From NCBI RefSeq assembly GCF_001039355.2, contig NW_019775506.1:14134-78133 (forward strand): a DNA stretch of 64,000 bases. The letters are read 5' to 3'. Within the stretch, counting starts at the first letter, position 1; every line of letters begins with the position of its first letter. Shown piece by piece: positions 19,533 to 33,900 of the stretch. The notes below the pieces were generated by a model. The model had not been told where the DNA came from. It was given only the letters and a program-made list of their open reading frames with translations, and searched no databases. The DNA comes from Lingula anatina. Lineage: Eukaryota > Brachiopoda > Lingulata > Lingulida > Lingulidae. The translations under genes were made by a program, and so were the position numbers.

Positions 19533-22500
19533 TTAATCTAGCAGTCCATGATCAACACTTCCAAGCAGCAAGAATGGATTCTGTGATGCTTTCTGAACAT
19601 TGTCATTGTCACTCATGCTGTCACTGTCTTCATCATCCCCATCACCTGACATACTAGAACGTTTACAAGCATCTTGCAGTCTTGCTATCTCCTCAGTGTC
19701 AGGATGATTTTCCCAAGTGATCTGTCAATATTAAGAAAAATAAAACATAGAGTGCTTGGACCTGGTAAGAAGATGTAGAGATAATTGACCCCTATGAAAC
19801 TACACAAGTTAAAGGGTGCTTGAATTTTGTGTATAATTGGTTTAGCATTTTTTACATTAAAAAAAAAAGAGAAAAACCTTCCATTTACTCAAGGGACTAA
19901 GTAAAGAGCCAACCATGAGGAATTGTTGCAATTACGGGATGCATCCAGTAAAGATACAAAAGAAGCATGAGTAAATTCCCTGTTATTATCCGAATTTTTA
20001 GTACTGGTTTCTTACACAACATGAAGTATATGGTTGTGCTATTTGAAACTATAGGGTGGCATTTGGTTCAGTTTAGCTAGATTAATTTAAGGCATTAATT
20101 ACTCGCTAATATGCATCTTCAAATGAATCTGCTAATGGGGGTAATATTCTGTTTATACAATCATAATGACAACCACAATCAATTTCAACAATAATAAGGA
20201 TAAAACACACTGCTAGGTCCAGATAAACCAACAAGAATCATACTATATTCTTAATCGAATCTCCAGGAAAGTTCTCACCCTTTCATTCCATCTAGATAAA
20301 GGAAAACGTAATCTCTGCGTGTTACAGCTTTTTGGATGCAGGCATGCAAACATGCACATTTACCCAAACACAATATCTTCTCTCTACAATAGCATTCCCC
20401 TCCTCTCCCCCATCCAGTTCTTAACACTGACCTCTATGTGCTGTGTAGCCTGGTGGACGTAAACACAAACTAAGTCTTCCCTCCAAGGCAAGTCTCAGGA
20501 GATTATTGGCGGCTCTATACACATCATTCCGAGCAGCTTTGGCTGTAAGGAATCCTCTTTTGGCAGCCCAGGCTAGGGTAAATGAAGACACAAAGAAAGA
20601 AGTACAATAATGAAAATAAAATATACAGTCTTTTACAGGTTGTGACCACCAACTAAATTAGGCACTTTTTATTGGAGTTGCACAGCCAGTCCGAGTTAAA
20701 GAGATAAAGAGATTGGTAACCGTGTAAATTTTAGTCACCTAATTCTAAATTACTGGAAGCTCATTGTGAGAGTCTCTGTATGCTTTTTCTAGTTACTAAA
20801 ATTATCAGATGGAAAACACATAAAAGAGGGGAGTTTCCGGGAATCTCTGAAATTCTCAGTAATATGGAATTTTATTATCATATAAAACCTGCTTTCTACA
20901 ATCACCAATCAGAGCATGGTCTTCATCATCAGTTTTTGAGAGATTTAACTTTGGAGGCTCAATGATCATACATATGAGGAACCCCAGCCCTGAGTAAGAG
21001 GAATGTTGTAAAGCAGATGTAAACAAGGTTTTACCACTGGATTTGAGACTGTCTTCTTAAATTTGGGAATATCAATGTGTCCTCAAGTCAAACAGGTCAA
21101 GGTCTAATATATGTCTAATTACACCTTATACTACAGTGGTCACCTTACCATCACAAATTTCCCACGCTGTCCAACGCTGAGTATTCCCCTCATCATCTGA
21201 ATGCTGTATTTTTAATATGTGTGTTAAAGGTATTCTCTCAGCCATATATCCCACAACAGAGTAGGGTTCACGGACTTGAGCAATTGGGTATATTCCCGAT
21301 AAAATCTAAAATAAGAAACAAAATTTTCATACTAATGTCTGTAAAGATATGTTTTGTTGGTTGCCACAAATTTGTGTTCACAAACTCTATACACCTATGG
21401 TTAATAAAACACACCCTTAGACATAATTGTACACCAGGTTAGGTGTACTGTACTATCTGACTGGGGTAAATATGTGAGGCTAAAAACTTTTGGACATTCC
21501 GTCAAATCAAAATGCGTTTTGCTATGACTCATTTCATCCCTGTCTGATTTGATAAGCTGGTCATAGGGTGTAAATCTAATCCACTGCCATGATTGTAATT
21601 GAGTGGAAACATACGACATTATATTGGCTCCCCTTGGTGAGCTAATCATAATGGTGATCATAACCATAATAAGACTGCCAGCTAATATTGGTGAAGCAAA
21701 GTTTGGTTAATCTACTTCAAAATAGATCTTTAATTGCAATACATTAAAGCTGGTCAAACCGTCACAAATTATCACCTGAAGAGGTTTTGGCACCAATGAG
21801 GGAAATACGAGTCCAGGACAGTCGCATAGTCGTACTGTATCCGTGAGATAAATTGTTTGAAAATGTTTTGTATGACCAGGAGTTCTTGATACACTCACAA
21901 CCTGTAAAAAATTAATTAAAATGTTTAGATTTGGATAACTAATATATAAACAAGTAGTAACATATCTATGGCATCATTTTCTTCAATTTTATTATTTTGA
22001 GTTAATACGTTTTTAAAAAATTCTGTATAAATCTTATTTATATATTCCACTGCACACTATGTGTGAAATATCTTTGTGTAGAATTTTTTTTTTTAATCCA
22101 AATTTTCTTAGCTAACTAAATCCATTTGTCAGTTCCAATTTTGTAATTTTTTGGGTCACTCTCCATAAAAAAATGAAGACTTGGATTTTAAAATTAGAAA
22201 TTTAGCATACCAATATGGGCTCACATATTTTTATTTTATTTACAGTTTTAAATAGGATTTACTCATACCTTGGTGATTTAGGTAAAATTGTTGAAATTAA
22301 CAGAAATTGCTTTTCCAATATAAAGATGCAAAGATTTCATTCAATAAATATTTAAGTACCTTCCTGCCAACCAATGCATTCATCAGTGAGGATTTTCCAA
22401 CATTTGGGAAACCTGAAAGTAATTTAAGTTTATAACATAAAACTAGCTGTTTCAGGGGTTCACCCTCACCATTACTACAAGTGCTTATTTTGTAAGTACA

Positions 22501-25500
22501 TGTCAAGGAAAGTAATATACATTCCATTCTAAAAATTATTTTTTAAATAGAATCATAAAGTTCAAAAGTAATTTTCGAGTTGCAAAGTTCATACACTTTG
22601 AATGAAATGAAATTGTTAAACTAGAGTTTGTATCTTTTGATAAAACCATACATGAGTTTTAGGCCAAACTCTCCTTCTTACCAGTGACCTTGACCTGAGG
22701 TAGGAAAGTATTTTACCTAAACATCCTATAGTCAGCACACCATCTTTGTATCTCTCGTGTTCCTGGTAGGACAAGTCTAAACTTTCCTGGCTAGCTGAGG
22801 CCACAGTGTCCTCCTGGTCACTATCACTGTCCACCTCATGCCTATCAAAATGACCACTGTCCACCTTTCTTCTCCAACTTGACAGGTCCACTGGAATTAT
22901 TTTGAATAGTAAATTTGACATTACATTGAGAATTACTCTCTCCAGGACACTTTTTCTTCCCTTCCAAGTTGAGAAAAGAGTGTAAAAAGGCGCTTGAAAG
23001 AGGAAAAATTCTTCTGCAAACTAGCCTCTAGGATAAACACAGCTCCAAGAAATGTATATATCAGTTTTTATAATCATTTTACAGATAAATGCTGGTATAT
23101 GAATTGATATAACTGAAATATCAATAAGAAACAATGGCTGTATGGAAAAGATGCTTAAAGATTAAGCTACGCATTTTAACAAGTTGAACATTATTCCAAA
23201 ATCTAAGATGTAATTTCCCACACAATTCTAAAGATACACAAGTACCTCTAAAAATAAAAATTTATATCTGATGGACTGTGATGCTAAAAAATTAACTTGA
23301 TTCCCAATTTTATTTTCTAGCTGGTTTATGTGACTGTTGAGATCCTGAATCAAGTGCACCACTTTCTTTGCTTACCTTTATCTTTGACAATGCTTTCACA
23401 CACATCCAGTAACTGTTGAGGTCCTACTGCAGTATCTACCCTCTTTTGTCGCTTTCTCTGTAATACTGTACAAAAAATGACCATCACGATGTTTATTTGA
23501 TAAAACTAAATTTCAGTGACATTTTATTTAATTTGCCAAGTTTCTGGTATTTCTTGAGAAAAAAATGCCCATTTACCAGTACAGCAAGCAGATTAAGGAG
23601 AACAAGAAAGAGCAGATAACTCTTTAAAGGACAGAAGAAAAAAGAAAGGAATTAACAAACTTTAAGGAAAATGAAGACATTCCATTCTCAACACACAAAA
23701 TGATAGCAACCTTTTCCAGACAGACTGCTTCTTTCCATGGCATCTTTAGGCTTAGAGGTGAACAGCACAATGTTAAGTTCAGGAAACTTCTTCTGGAGGT
23801 ACTCTTTCCAAGCCACAACTAGCGAGGGAGGCGCCAGATCTATCTTATTCAGCACCACAATAACATGTTTTCCCAGTTGCCTGGTGACATGCTCATAAAG
23901 TGCTGGGGAAAAGTGAAGAACCTGGAATGATGAAGTGCATTTATTACTTCAGACTTATTATTACTATAAATATAGGTAAAATATATGTGTTGCTAAGGTT
24001 GCTAAGCCTCCCCTAAACCCCATTCTTAAATATATATGTGATAAACACAAGAAACAGGGGAGCCTAGAGAAATCATCCCCTTTTATTTTTCTCCCTCAAA
24101 TTTGCTTCCTCTCCACATCCAAGCAATTGATAGGTGTCTGATGATAAATTTATATCTACTAGGGTGAAAATGAAGAATCCGTAATGGTCAAAATATTGAG
24201 AGTTTCATACAAGCTAGGTTATATTATCATTCCAAAGGCACAGTTTTTGTCATCATATTCTCAGGGTAAAAATTCTACTGCAAAAAAATGCCATCAGACA
24301 GGTGAAAAGATATATATGTATTCTCTTCTTCAAATACTAAATAAAATGTAGAGACTCACATTTTCTCCCTGTGCTTATAATACTGTGTGTACTCCACACA
24401 TCAGGTATATTTTATTTCATCAAATATTGATTAACTTACTGGAAAGCGAATATCAACAATCAACAGTAAGATCTCAGACATCTCCAACACCCTCCACAGT
24501 TGCCTCCATGTCTCCAGGTTCAACTCAAAATAACTCAACTTTTCCACTTCATGTTGTTCAAAGATGTTCTCTAAATATTGCTGAAGGTGAAAATATTCCA
24601 GTAATAAAATCATCAAGTCGGTACTATAACAAATAATAACCTTGCTGTGCTTGCCTGTTTTGTTGATTTGTTTATGCAAACCACTTTTAAAACTTGAATA
24701 GAGCAGATTATACCATTTTTAAGGTTTATTATTAGTTTGCATAGGTGTTTCAGTATCTAATAAATAAAATTGGACGACAACTTTGAAACATCTGTGTGTG
24801 TGATTATACACTTTTTCAGAACCTGTCTATATGAATGCTTTTTAACTTTCACATATATATTTTATTCAAATTGCAGCATCTGATCAAGCCACATTACCTG
24901 AAAATATTCTTCTTCATTATGCTCCAGCTCTTCCTTACTGAGGGTGTAGTTCCATGGAGGTCTCTTGGGGATGTCAAGCACTGTACCAGGCTGGAACACC
25001 TCATCAAAAGCAATTTCTAAAGATTCCTGAAAAATGAAATCATGATTTAGAGAGATATAAAGAAATAAAGTTTTATGGAAATATTTACCTGACGGCATAT
25101 TTAAGCAACTAGCATCCATATTCAATAGTACTACGAAGACTAAAAAAAAAAAAAAAAGAGTGAGGTATTTTTATAACTTGCATATAATCTTCTACTTTCT
25201 CAAAATTTTTTTTAAATTCTATAATGATCCTTCACTTTTTTAGTCTCTTGGTAAATAGAGACTTATATGTTTCACAAGTTACCTTCTACAAAAATCATTG
25301 TTTAGTGAAAAAAAGCAGCTAAAACAAATGACTGAAAGGATCAAATAGTAACTCTGCCCACCTCAGGCAGCAAATTAACATAAGTTGACATGGCTTCCCG
25401 TTTTCTTCTCTGAATTTCATCACTGGATTCTTTCAGAAAATGAAGCTTGTACCTGCAGAGAGATTTTATCATGAAAGTTACAATGTAGGTACTTACCCAA

Positions 25501-26572
25501 GCCAGTGTATTTTCAGCTTTTATCAATAGTTGAATAATGTGTTAAATAATTACAGTCACACACATGGAGATTCTGTGTCATTATGTCTTAATGTGAGTTA
25601 CCCAACCCAAATATATAAAACAAAATAATAAAATAAATTGGAAAAAATTAATAATTGTTACCAGCTTCATACAAGTGATTTACCAATAGACAATGTTCTG
25701 AGAAACCATCTGCTCTTCACCTGCTGCAAAAGTGAATGACAATGGCACTTTCTTTTCTACTAAGAAATCAATTTCTTGGATGGTGAGAAAAGCTAAGATT
25801 TTTCAACTTTTGACAACAATACCTCTTTATTTCAGATTTATAGCATTATTACTGTATCTGATACCTGTTATGGTCGCTTTTCTTGTCTACTGCCTGTGGT
25901 TGTTCATTCAGCTTTTCCACCTTCACCTTTTCCACTTCCGATTTATCAATAGATGGTCCATCTTCAGCAGACTGATCAGAACTTGCAGAACCACTTTCTT
26001 TCCTAGCTGTGAGAGCATTTCCACATCAAAAATATATGAAAACTACCAGAAACAGCAGAACCATGCTGACAGTACTGTGATACCTGTAATCTCTCAAAAT
26101 CTGAGTTTACAATCACTACATGTGTACATTAACTTGTTTCTGAAGAAGTCATTAATTAAACCACTAAGCCTTAAACTCTGTGGTGAGAATTTAGTTGTAC
26201 TGCCACCTAACAGCCCCAATCATATAATAATTCTTTTTTTACTGTAGCTAAATTCAGTGATACTGATAGAAACATTATCATATTAACAAAAAATAGTGTA
26301 TAATATGTGTTATGAATGTGATCATTCATGTTTCCAAGATACTGCACCAACCAAAGACTTTAGTGATGTTAATCACTTTCTTTGGAACAAAAATTGCATG
26401 CTACACGTCTACAGCAATATGTATTATGCAACTCAAAGAAAAGCTTATTCTTCTAAATTAAAAATTTCTGTATGTAATCATTCTATTAAAAAGAGTAACC
26501 TTTTAATCGCAATCTCTTCTCCTGAAGCTGTTTCTTTTTAAGCTTCCCACTAAAAGGCTTCCTTCTTGGCAT
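19533..26572 (-). CDS. GNL1: Guanine nucleotide-binding protein-like 1 (circularly permuted GTPase)
   Basis: Thirteen exons on the minus strand: 26572-26500, 26006-25865, 25452-25362, 25026-24898, 24580-24440, 23921-23711, 23465-23376, 22890-22717, 22412-22360, 21901-21776, 21305-21149, 20572-20432, 19721-19533, about 572 residues. It starts MPRRKPFSGKLKKKQLQEKR, as GNL1 does. The G motifs are permuted: G4 NKID at 217-220 precedes G1 GFPNVGKSS at 351-359, then SRTPGHTK with the G2 Thr, and G3 DCPGL at 395-399. Ser/Asp-rich stretches flank the domain, and the end NPFLLLGS matches the GNL1 NPYALLG. It belongs to the YlqF/YawG GTPase family, nuclear/nucleolar and probably tied to ribosome maturation. 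Exon 12 ends in phase 1 but exon 13 reads only in phase 0, so one small exon or a 1-nt problem remains between 20432 and 19721. All other junctions agree. Confidence 0.92.
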
Positions 26573-26720
26573 TGTGAAAAATATACTGAAACAAGAAAGT
26601 AAGCAATAAAACTCTTGGATGTACCTTCACAGGCTGTTTTGGGCAAAATGAGCTTCAAAGTTTTGTACATATTGATCAAGGTGCCAATGGTATATAACTG
26701 ATTAACTATATACATTGTAC

Positions 26721-27274
26721 CACGCTCGGCTGTCACCTTGATTGGATAGTAAACGAATAAAATAGAAAGAGCTTGTGAAACAAAACTCAACCAACTTAAA
26801 CATAATAATCGAAATAAAATACTGCCGGGCATCGGAGCGGCCTAAAACTTGGCACGCTTACCGCAAATAATGCAGGCTACATCATCCCGTCGCTCGTTTG
26901 TAAATTCCGTGCATCAATCAAACCGTAAATCAAAATTCCACCTCTGATGTTTATATTGGTCCTCTCTACAATCCAATTCAGGAAATGACGTAACCGCAGA
27001 GGTCGCATTGTCCAATGGCATGGCTTCTTTTTCGTAATGGTAGGTTCTTTTTCTATTTTATTGTCTCTATGGAGGTACCTGCATATGGGGACTTTACGAC
27101 ATTCGGTTTGAAGGCTTTAACCACTTGTTATAGTTTATTTTTGCATTGAATTGGATTAATGTGGCAGTGTAAGGTTGTCCTAGGTGGTTTTCAAGTTTAT
27201 GCACCGGGTTTTAATATCATTTAGCGATTTTACGACAACCGTTTACTATCCAATCAAGGTGACAGCCGAGCGTG
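26721..27274. promoter_or_regulatory. Divergent GNL1/ATAT1 promoter region with perfect 35-bp inverted repeat
   Basis: 26721-26755 is the exact reverse complement of 27240-27274. Each arm contains a CCAAT/ATTGG box (TTGATTGGATAGTAAACG). More CCAAT-type motifs lie between (ATCCAATTCAGG, GTCCAATGGCATGG). The segment sits between the start codons of GNL1 (26572, minus) and ATAT1 (27951, plus). CCAAT boxes bind NF-Y and are common in bidirectional promoters. The arms could instead be the ends of an old TIR element. Confidence 0.55.
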
Positions 27275-27950
27275 CATTGTACTGTACTCAGGTACTTCAG
27301 TCACAGCTGCAAAATCATTTAATCCACTGACCATAACATAAGATGTGCAATGCATCAAATCATTGTAACAGATCTACATACTATTACATATGTCCTGCCC
27401 GATTTATTAGAATTGACTGGTACATGTTGCCCAAACATATATGTACATTAATCTATTGACAACTCAACAATGTTTAATCACAAAATCTTCGCCCCTGTGA
27501 ATCTATAAATACATATCTAACCATATGATCACATGTAATTTTGAAGCAAAAACTAGCTTCTTCACACACCTTGCTGAAGATTAGTTTTCACCTCTGTTTT
27601 TCCATGAAGGAAAACAAATTCCGATATCAATTTCTAGTCTCTGTGAAGTCATGGTGCAATCTCTAGGGCGCAGCCATATTTATGATCTCGCACTAAATAT
27701 CAAGTAGCATTAATAACATGATTTATATTAATTTATAAAGATGAAATACATGTATTAAAATTATAAAAAAACCCAAATTAATAACATTTATTTTTTAAAT
27801 AAGAAACTTAAGCCTTTTTGGCAATATAATTCTCCTCAGCGATTCAGTACGGAGCTGCAATCAGCAAGATGCTTTCAGAAATTAGGTCGGTTGTTTTCTC
27901 CTGGTAAATACGATGAGTCACTTTTGACACTTGGAAGATGGTAGACGAGA

Positions 27951-30900
27951 ATGGAATTTCCATTCAACATCAATCAGCTGTTAGGAGATGAAATAACATT
28001 ACTTCATGGCCGAATAAAACCTCACAATAAGATACGAGACAGGTAAACTTGAAACACGACAGATTGTTACCAAGCTGTTGAATTGAATTGTTACTTGATG
28101 TTTAGAAATTAGATAATTTACCACCATTGTATAATTATGTCTTTTCGTCCGTTGCATACTGCCATTGAGAATTTATTTAAATCAACATTTTACAGGCCAA
28201 ATGTCATTATGATGAATTATTGATTACAGTGGTAAGAACCACTACATTTGTTATACTTAATTGCTCTTTATGTTGCCTGACATGGACTTAATGTGCTACC
28301 TCTTGAAAAAATGTCAATATTTAGATAACTGTAAAAAGGCATACAGCCATCAAATTTGTTGTTAATAAACTATGGGCTCACAAATCTTATAATAACCTTT
28401 CACCTACTGTATATTCAGTGAATCACTGCTGAAAGTTGCAAATGCCCTTTTCACATTGTATTATGCTTATAATTATACTTCTTTGTATATGTACTTACAT
28501 ATATCTGAAGTGCAGCATTGTGAGAGATTGACAATTAAAGGATCTGGCTACTATGAAAAAGAAACATCAAGTCTTAACCTTGGGAACTTGTGAAAGAGAG
28601 TTCAACTCTCCACTGCATAAATACATGTTTGACTAATCAAAATGTTGTGATACAGATACATCATTTTACTCTACAATGTGAAAAAAAAAGGCTGGCCAAG
28701 GCAAGATTTTTCATGCTAGGATGCTATTGGGTGATTATTTGGACTGTCAAGTATCATAAGTCAAACCTTACCTCACAGTTGATAGGTGTGCCATGATGTT
28801 TTCTATTTATTGGGTCTGTATACTCAAATAGTGAATTAATTTACTTATATTTTTACAGCTACCACCAGTACAGGGATCAACTATGCAAAGTGATAGACAA
28901 ACTTGGTATAGCTTCAGCAAAGGTAAGGCTGCATGACAGAAGACATTGAGTGATTTTAATTTCTTGAATACATGTAACATCAAAAGAAAAATCCACAATA
29001 TTTTTATTACAAATTTTTTTACATTTACCTTTCAAATAGCCTCTGAGAAAAGCTTGTTATAACTTAAGTGCCTTATTATTATTAATCTTTTGCCTATGCA
29101 GTAGATTGCAAACAAATCCTGAGCTCCAAATGTCTATTTTCGTTGATTAATTTTACAAAATAGGCCAAGAGAGTCGGGGTGGGTTGCATTGGCCACAATT
29201 TCTGCAGATTTCAAACACTTTGAGAATGTTATTGTGATAACATATTAACATGTAGAATGCACATTTAGAATAATAACAGGTATTAATACATCAAATACTG
29301 TTTTTCAGGCGCAGGGCCTTCATGGTGCCATCACCTCCGCAAGCAAGTTGGAATTCTCGGATCACAACCTTTATGTGATGAAGGATGCAGAGGGAACAGA
29401 GTAAGATTGGGTTCCCATGCCTATATCCATCTGGATTGGTCTCTCTCCCTGGGGAGTCTCACTATATTGCTATCAACTTAACCAGCTTAAATGTCTGTCA
29501 AACCTACCGAATCAGCTAGGGTAAAGATAATTTCCCCCTAACAGTTTTACTAGGCGTGACAGACATTTAAGCTGGTTAAGTTGATAGCAATTTAGTGAGA
29601 CTCCCCAGGGAAATAGATTGATCCAAATATCTGTGGGAATGGTCGATAAGTGTTAGAGGATATCCAGCATTGGGTTAACTGTTTTTAGAATAGGTTTTAA
29701 ATGGAATATAAAAATGCCAAGGTCTTAGGGGAAGCATATTGTATCCCTTTTTTGTCCCTTTATTATTATTTGTTTTGCTTAATGTATCCCTTGATTGTCA
29801 TTTATATATCCCTTATTTGCATTTTACTTATCACTTGGTTATCCCTGCTCATCTTTTATTTATTTCTCATGTAAACCCTTGTTTTTCTTTTGTTTATTTT
29901 TAGTAGCTTGTAACCTGTTATTATAAAGCAGAGCTGTCAGCATTAGTCACATACTGTAGGCCATATTGCCTTAATTAAATTTTAACATTTACTGTTATGT
30001 CTCAGTCTGACAATCATTATTTGGATGGGATGTCTTTCATCGTACAGTTCATTTTATTGGACACTGATAGCTGTTGCATATTAGAAATATGTGTCAGTTA
30101 TTTAACTGCCTTCATTTTAAGATTCTCAAATGACTTTTAATTTTTTTTTCATCTTAATTAGGGGCAAAGGAAGTGCAGTGGGATTCATCAAAGTAGGATA
30201 TAAAAAGCTATTTGTTTATGATTCCCATCACAACCAACATGAGATGGCGCCACTTTGTGTGCTGGATTTTTATGTCCATGAGTCGCGGCAAAGGATGGGC
30301 TGTGGGAAGAAATTGTTTGAACATATGTTAAAGGTAGTTACAATTTGGCCAATCAATTTGTATTTTTCACTAGTAATTGATATGAGACACACATCTGTAG
30401 CAGAACAGGTCAGGGGTTTTATAAGGGATCAAAAGTCCTTAAATGGACAAGCATATCAAAATGATAAAAATCTTGTCTATCTAGGTGAATAGTACATCAA
30501 CTGATACTGATTGCAATAATCTTATTGGTAACATGATTTTTATGGACATTACATGATGGCGCAATACACCACACCAGTCATCATTATAATATCTTTTGTT
30601 ATGATTCTGTTTTTGAAAAAAGGGAAAAAAAGAAAAACAAGATGTGATCATTGTAAAATTGAATCAGGGTCAAAATTTTTTGGAAAATTTGTTCATTCAG
30701 TTCTGGATTCTACATTAAGCCAGTACATTGTTAGATCTTGCTGTCCTGAAGGAACAGTGGGCTAAAAATCTTTTGGTGTATCCTGATTTTAAATTATAAC
30801 CAAATGACTAATTTATTTTTATGAAATCATTGATGGACTTAATTGCATGCGTGGAAATTGTTTAACCGAAGTCATTCTTTGTATATATTTAGCCAAATCC

Positions 30901-33900
30901 ATGCCAGTAAAGCCAGATTGATGTAGACAATATGATTCTGCATAGATTGATCTAGATGCTGTTATTGCACTATGTATGATGATATATTATTCTTCATTAA
31001 GGCTGAGCATATTAAGCCCCAGCATCTAGCCATTGACAGACCATCACACAAGTTCCAGTCATTCCTTCACAAACATTATAACATGAAAGCAGCAATTCCT
31101 CAGGTCAACAACTTTATGGTCTTTGAGGGCTTTTTCAGGGACAGACCCCCAGGTAAATAATGAAATTAATTTAAAAATCTTCATTGCATGTGTTTTTCTA
31201 TATTTTCAAATTGTTGTCACTATGTGAGGCCATTTCACTGTTTCGAAAGCTGATTTTTTAAATTGTTAAAACTGTAATATGATTGTTGTTATAAATGTAA
31301 TTGTCTATTTCATATATGCCAGCTGTCTTATTCTAACTGAAGGACACAGTAACTTGTTGCCAAAGAATCCATTTGTCTTTAAATATCTGTCTTAGTTCCA
31401 TTTCTTAAACCGTATTTAAGTAAAATGATAAAATTATTGAAGTTGCATCGGAGAGATTGTTGTGGTTGGCACATTTTGGATAAAAATGAGTGTTCTCCAG
31501 ATTTTTTTTTTGCTTGTTCTAGAACCTGAAAGGAAGAGAGACTTTCATGGCAGACCACCTTTACATCCATATAGCAGAAGTAGAAGTGGAAAAAACAGGG
31601 GTATGAGAGAAATCATGTAGAAGAAAATGTTTTTATGTACTTTTTAACTGAGTTTTATAATTTGTAGATGTAGAACAACAAACAACACATAAAATCTTAA
31701 TACATGACATTGTGAGGAATATATGTAAGAGTTATAAAGTTTAAAACAAGCACATATACAACTAAGTTGGAGGTTTATGAAGCATAATTGATTGAAAATA
31801 AAAGAAGATGGCAATGAGGCTTATATCAAATTTTTTATTAAAATGGGCATGTTTGAGCATCATGTTGGCCACAAGCTAATGCTAGAAAGAAAATTTTCAG
31901 CTTGTGTTAAATAATTATCATCTATGATCCTACTACAAAGCTAATGAATATTTTTGCTCAAGTCTTATATTGTCTTTTATCTCCAGGTCATATGTACGAA
32001 GAACAGAGCACACACTCTGCCCCTGCTGCATCCACCTCAGGGAGACAGTCATCACTTTCTAACAGCAATGTACCACTTACTCCATTAGAGAAAGAGGTAT
32101 GGTAATTAGTCATCACTTTCTAACAGCAATGTACCACTTACTCCATTAGAGAAAGAGGTATGGTAATTAGTCATCACTTTCTAACAGCAATGTACCACTT
32201 ACTCCATTAGAGAAAGAGGTATGGTAATTAGTCATCACTTTCTAACAGCAATGTACCACTTACTTCATTAGAGAAAGAGGTACGGTAATTACTCAATAAG
32301 TTAAAACACAATGTATATTTCACCAACCTCAAGGAGACAGTCATCACTTTCTAACAGCAATGTACCACTTACTCCATTAGAGAAAGAGGTATGGTAATTA
32401 CTCAATAAGTTAAAACACAATGTATATTTCACCAACCTCAAGGAGACAGTCATCACTTTGCAATAGCAATGTACCACTTACTCCATTAGAGAAAGAGGTA
32501 CGGTTATAATTGTATAAATTAAAATACAATGAATTTATAAATCACCCACGGCAGGGAGACAGTCATCACTTTTAAACAGCAATGTACCACTTACTCCATT
32601 AGTGAAAGAGGTCAGTACTTTCTCACTAATGTTAAAGAGCGTGAATTATTAATCCCCCCCCCTCAAAAAATGTTTTGTAACTTTTAATTTTCCACAAATC
32701 TGATTGTATTTACCTTTCTGACCTATTTTCATGTGCAGAGAGATCTTTTGAAAGATATCTTGGTTCCTAGATCTGGTTCACGGGAGCAGTTAGCCCAGTA
32801 TGGCAGCCAACCCAATCTTACCAGGAGCAAGTAAGTCATATAATGTTCAAAAAAATTTTGCAGTAATAATTATTAATAAGAGAGATTTAACTCCTTTTTT
32901 GCCCATTCCCTTTTTCATATGTATCTTGGTTTAGATTTGATTGTTATCTTCCTTGTGTTAAGCTCTGATTAAGGTTCACACTGAAGTGAAAATAATTAGT
33001 CTACTAAATTATAAAGAAATATTTTGATATAGCCTTAAAGTCATAATAACTCTTCGTTTTGGCCAAAAATACAATTTTCCTGGAAAAAACGGCAATTTTC
33101 CCGTACTTACCAATGGTCGATGACCCCATTCCTGCATTCAAAGTTAATCCAGGGTTTTTTTCCTAAACGTACGGTTTTTTGTTAAAATCTCTTAAGATCT
33201 GCTTAAAATCTCTTAAGAGATTTTAACTGACGGAGCCCTCTCGTATCGAGCGATAGTTTCTGGTGACCTACTTAAAACCGCGGGAAAAGCAGACAACAAC
33301 AACACTATATAACAATATTATAAGATTCATAAGATATATTCGTCTTTTTGCTCAAAATGCATTTATATCTACAATGTGTGCAATTCTGGGCTTTTCGTTA
33401 TCCGACGCACTGTACAAAAACTCCCAACTTACGTCTGAGGGTTTCCCGCCATGTTATTTTGGTCTCGAATGAACGCGAGAATCCGCGTGACACCTAAACG
33501 TCATTGGCAACGGATGCACTTGTCGACCGCGAAGAAAGGCATCGAAAGCCCAAGTGACAAGCACAGATTTTCGTTTTACTACAATAACAGTTGTTTTAGT
33601 GGGAAAATGCAATAGAATATATTTCCAGGCGTTGTTTACAATGTATTTCTTGAGGAATTTTGAATCTCAAAGGAAGAGTTATTATTGCTTTAACTACAAG
33701 AATTAAGCTGCTTATGATGATTGTGTATATCTACTCTGCCTCATAGTTTCTGTTGCATGTTGTAAATCCTTTATCTGCCTCATTTCTTAAAAAAATACTT
33801 TTTTTTGTTTGCTCAATGTGTTTTTCTTTCAATTGAGTGTTTTGAATTATTAATTGTATGCAAGTGTAAACCTATATTTACTTTTAAGAATCAGTAAAAA

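Noticed and set aside
25732-26247. Plus-strand open frame of 171 residues
   Set aside because: Antisense to GNL1 exon 2 and its introns; hydrophobic only because T-rich. The minus-strand exon is in frame with its neighbours.
32049-32610. Regularly spaced repeats resembling a CRISPR array
   Set aside because: Units are copies of an ATAT1 exon end in an animal gene; period and spacers do not fit CRISPR.
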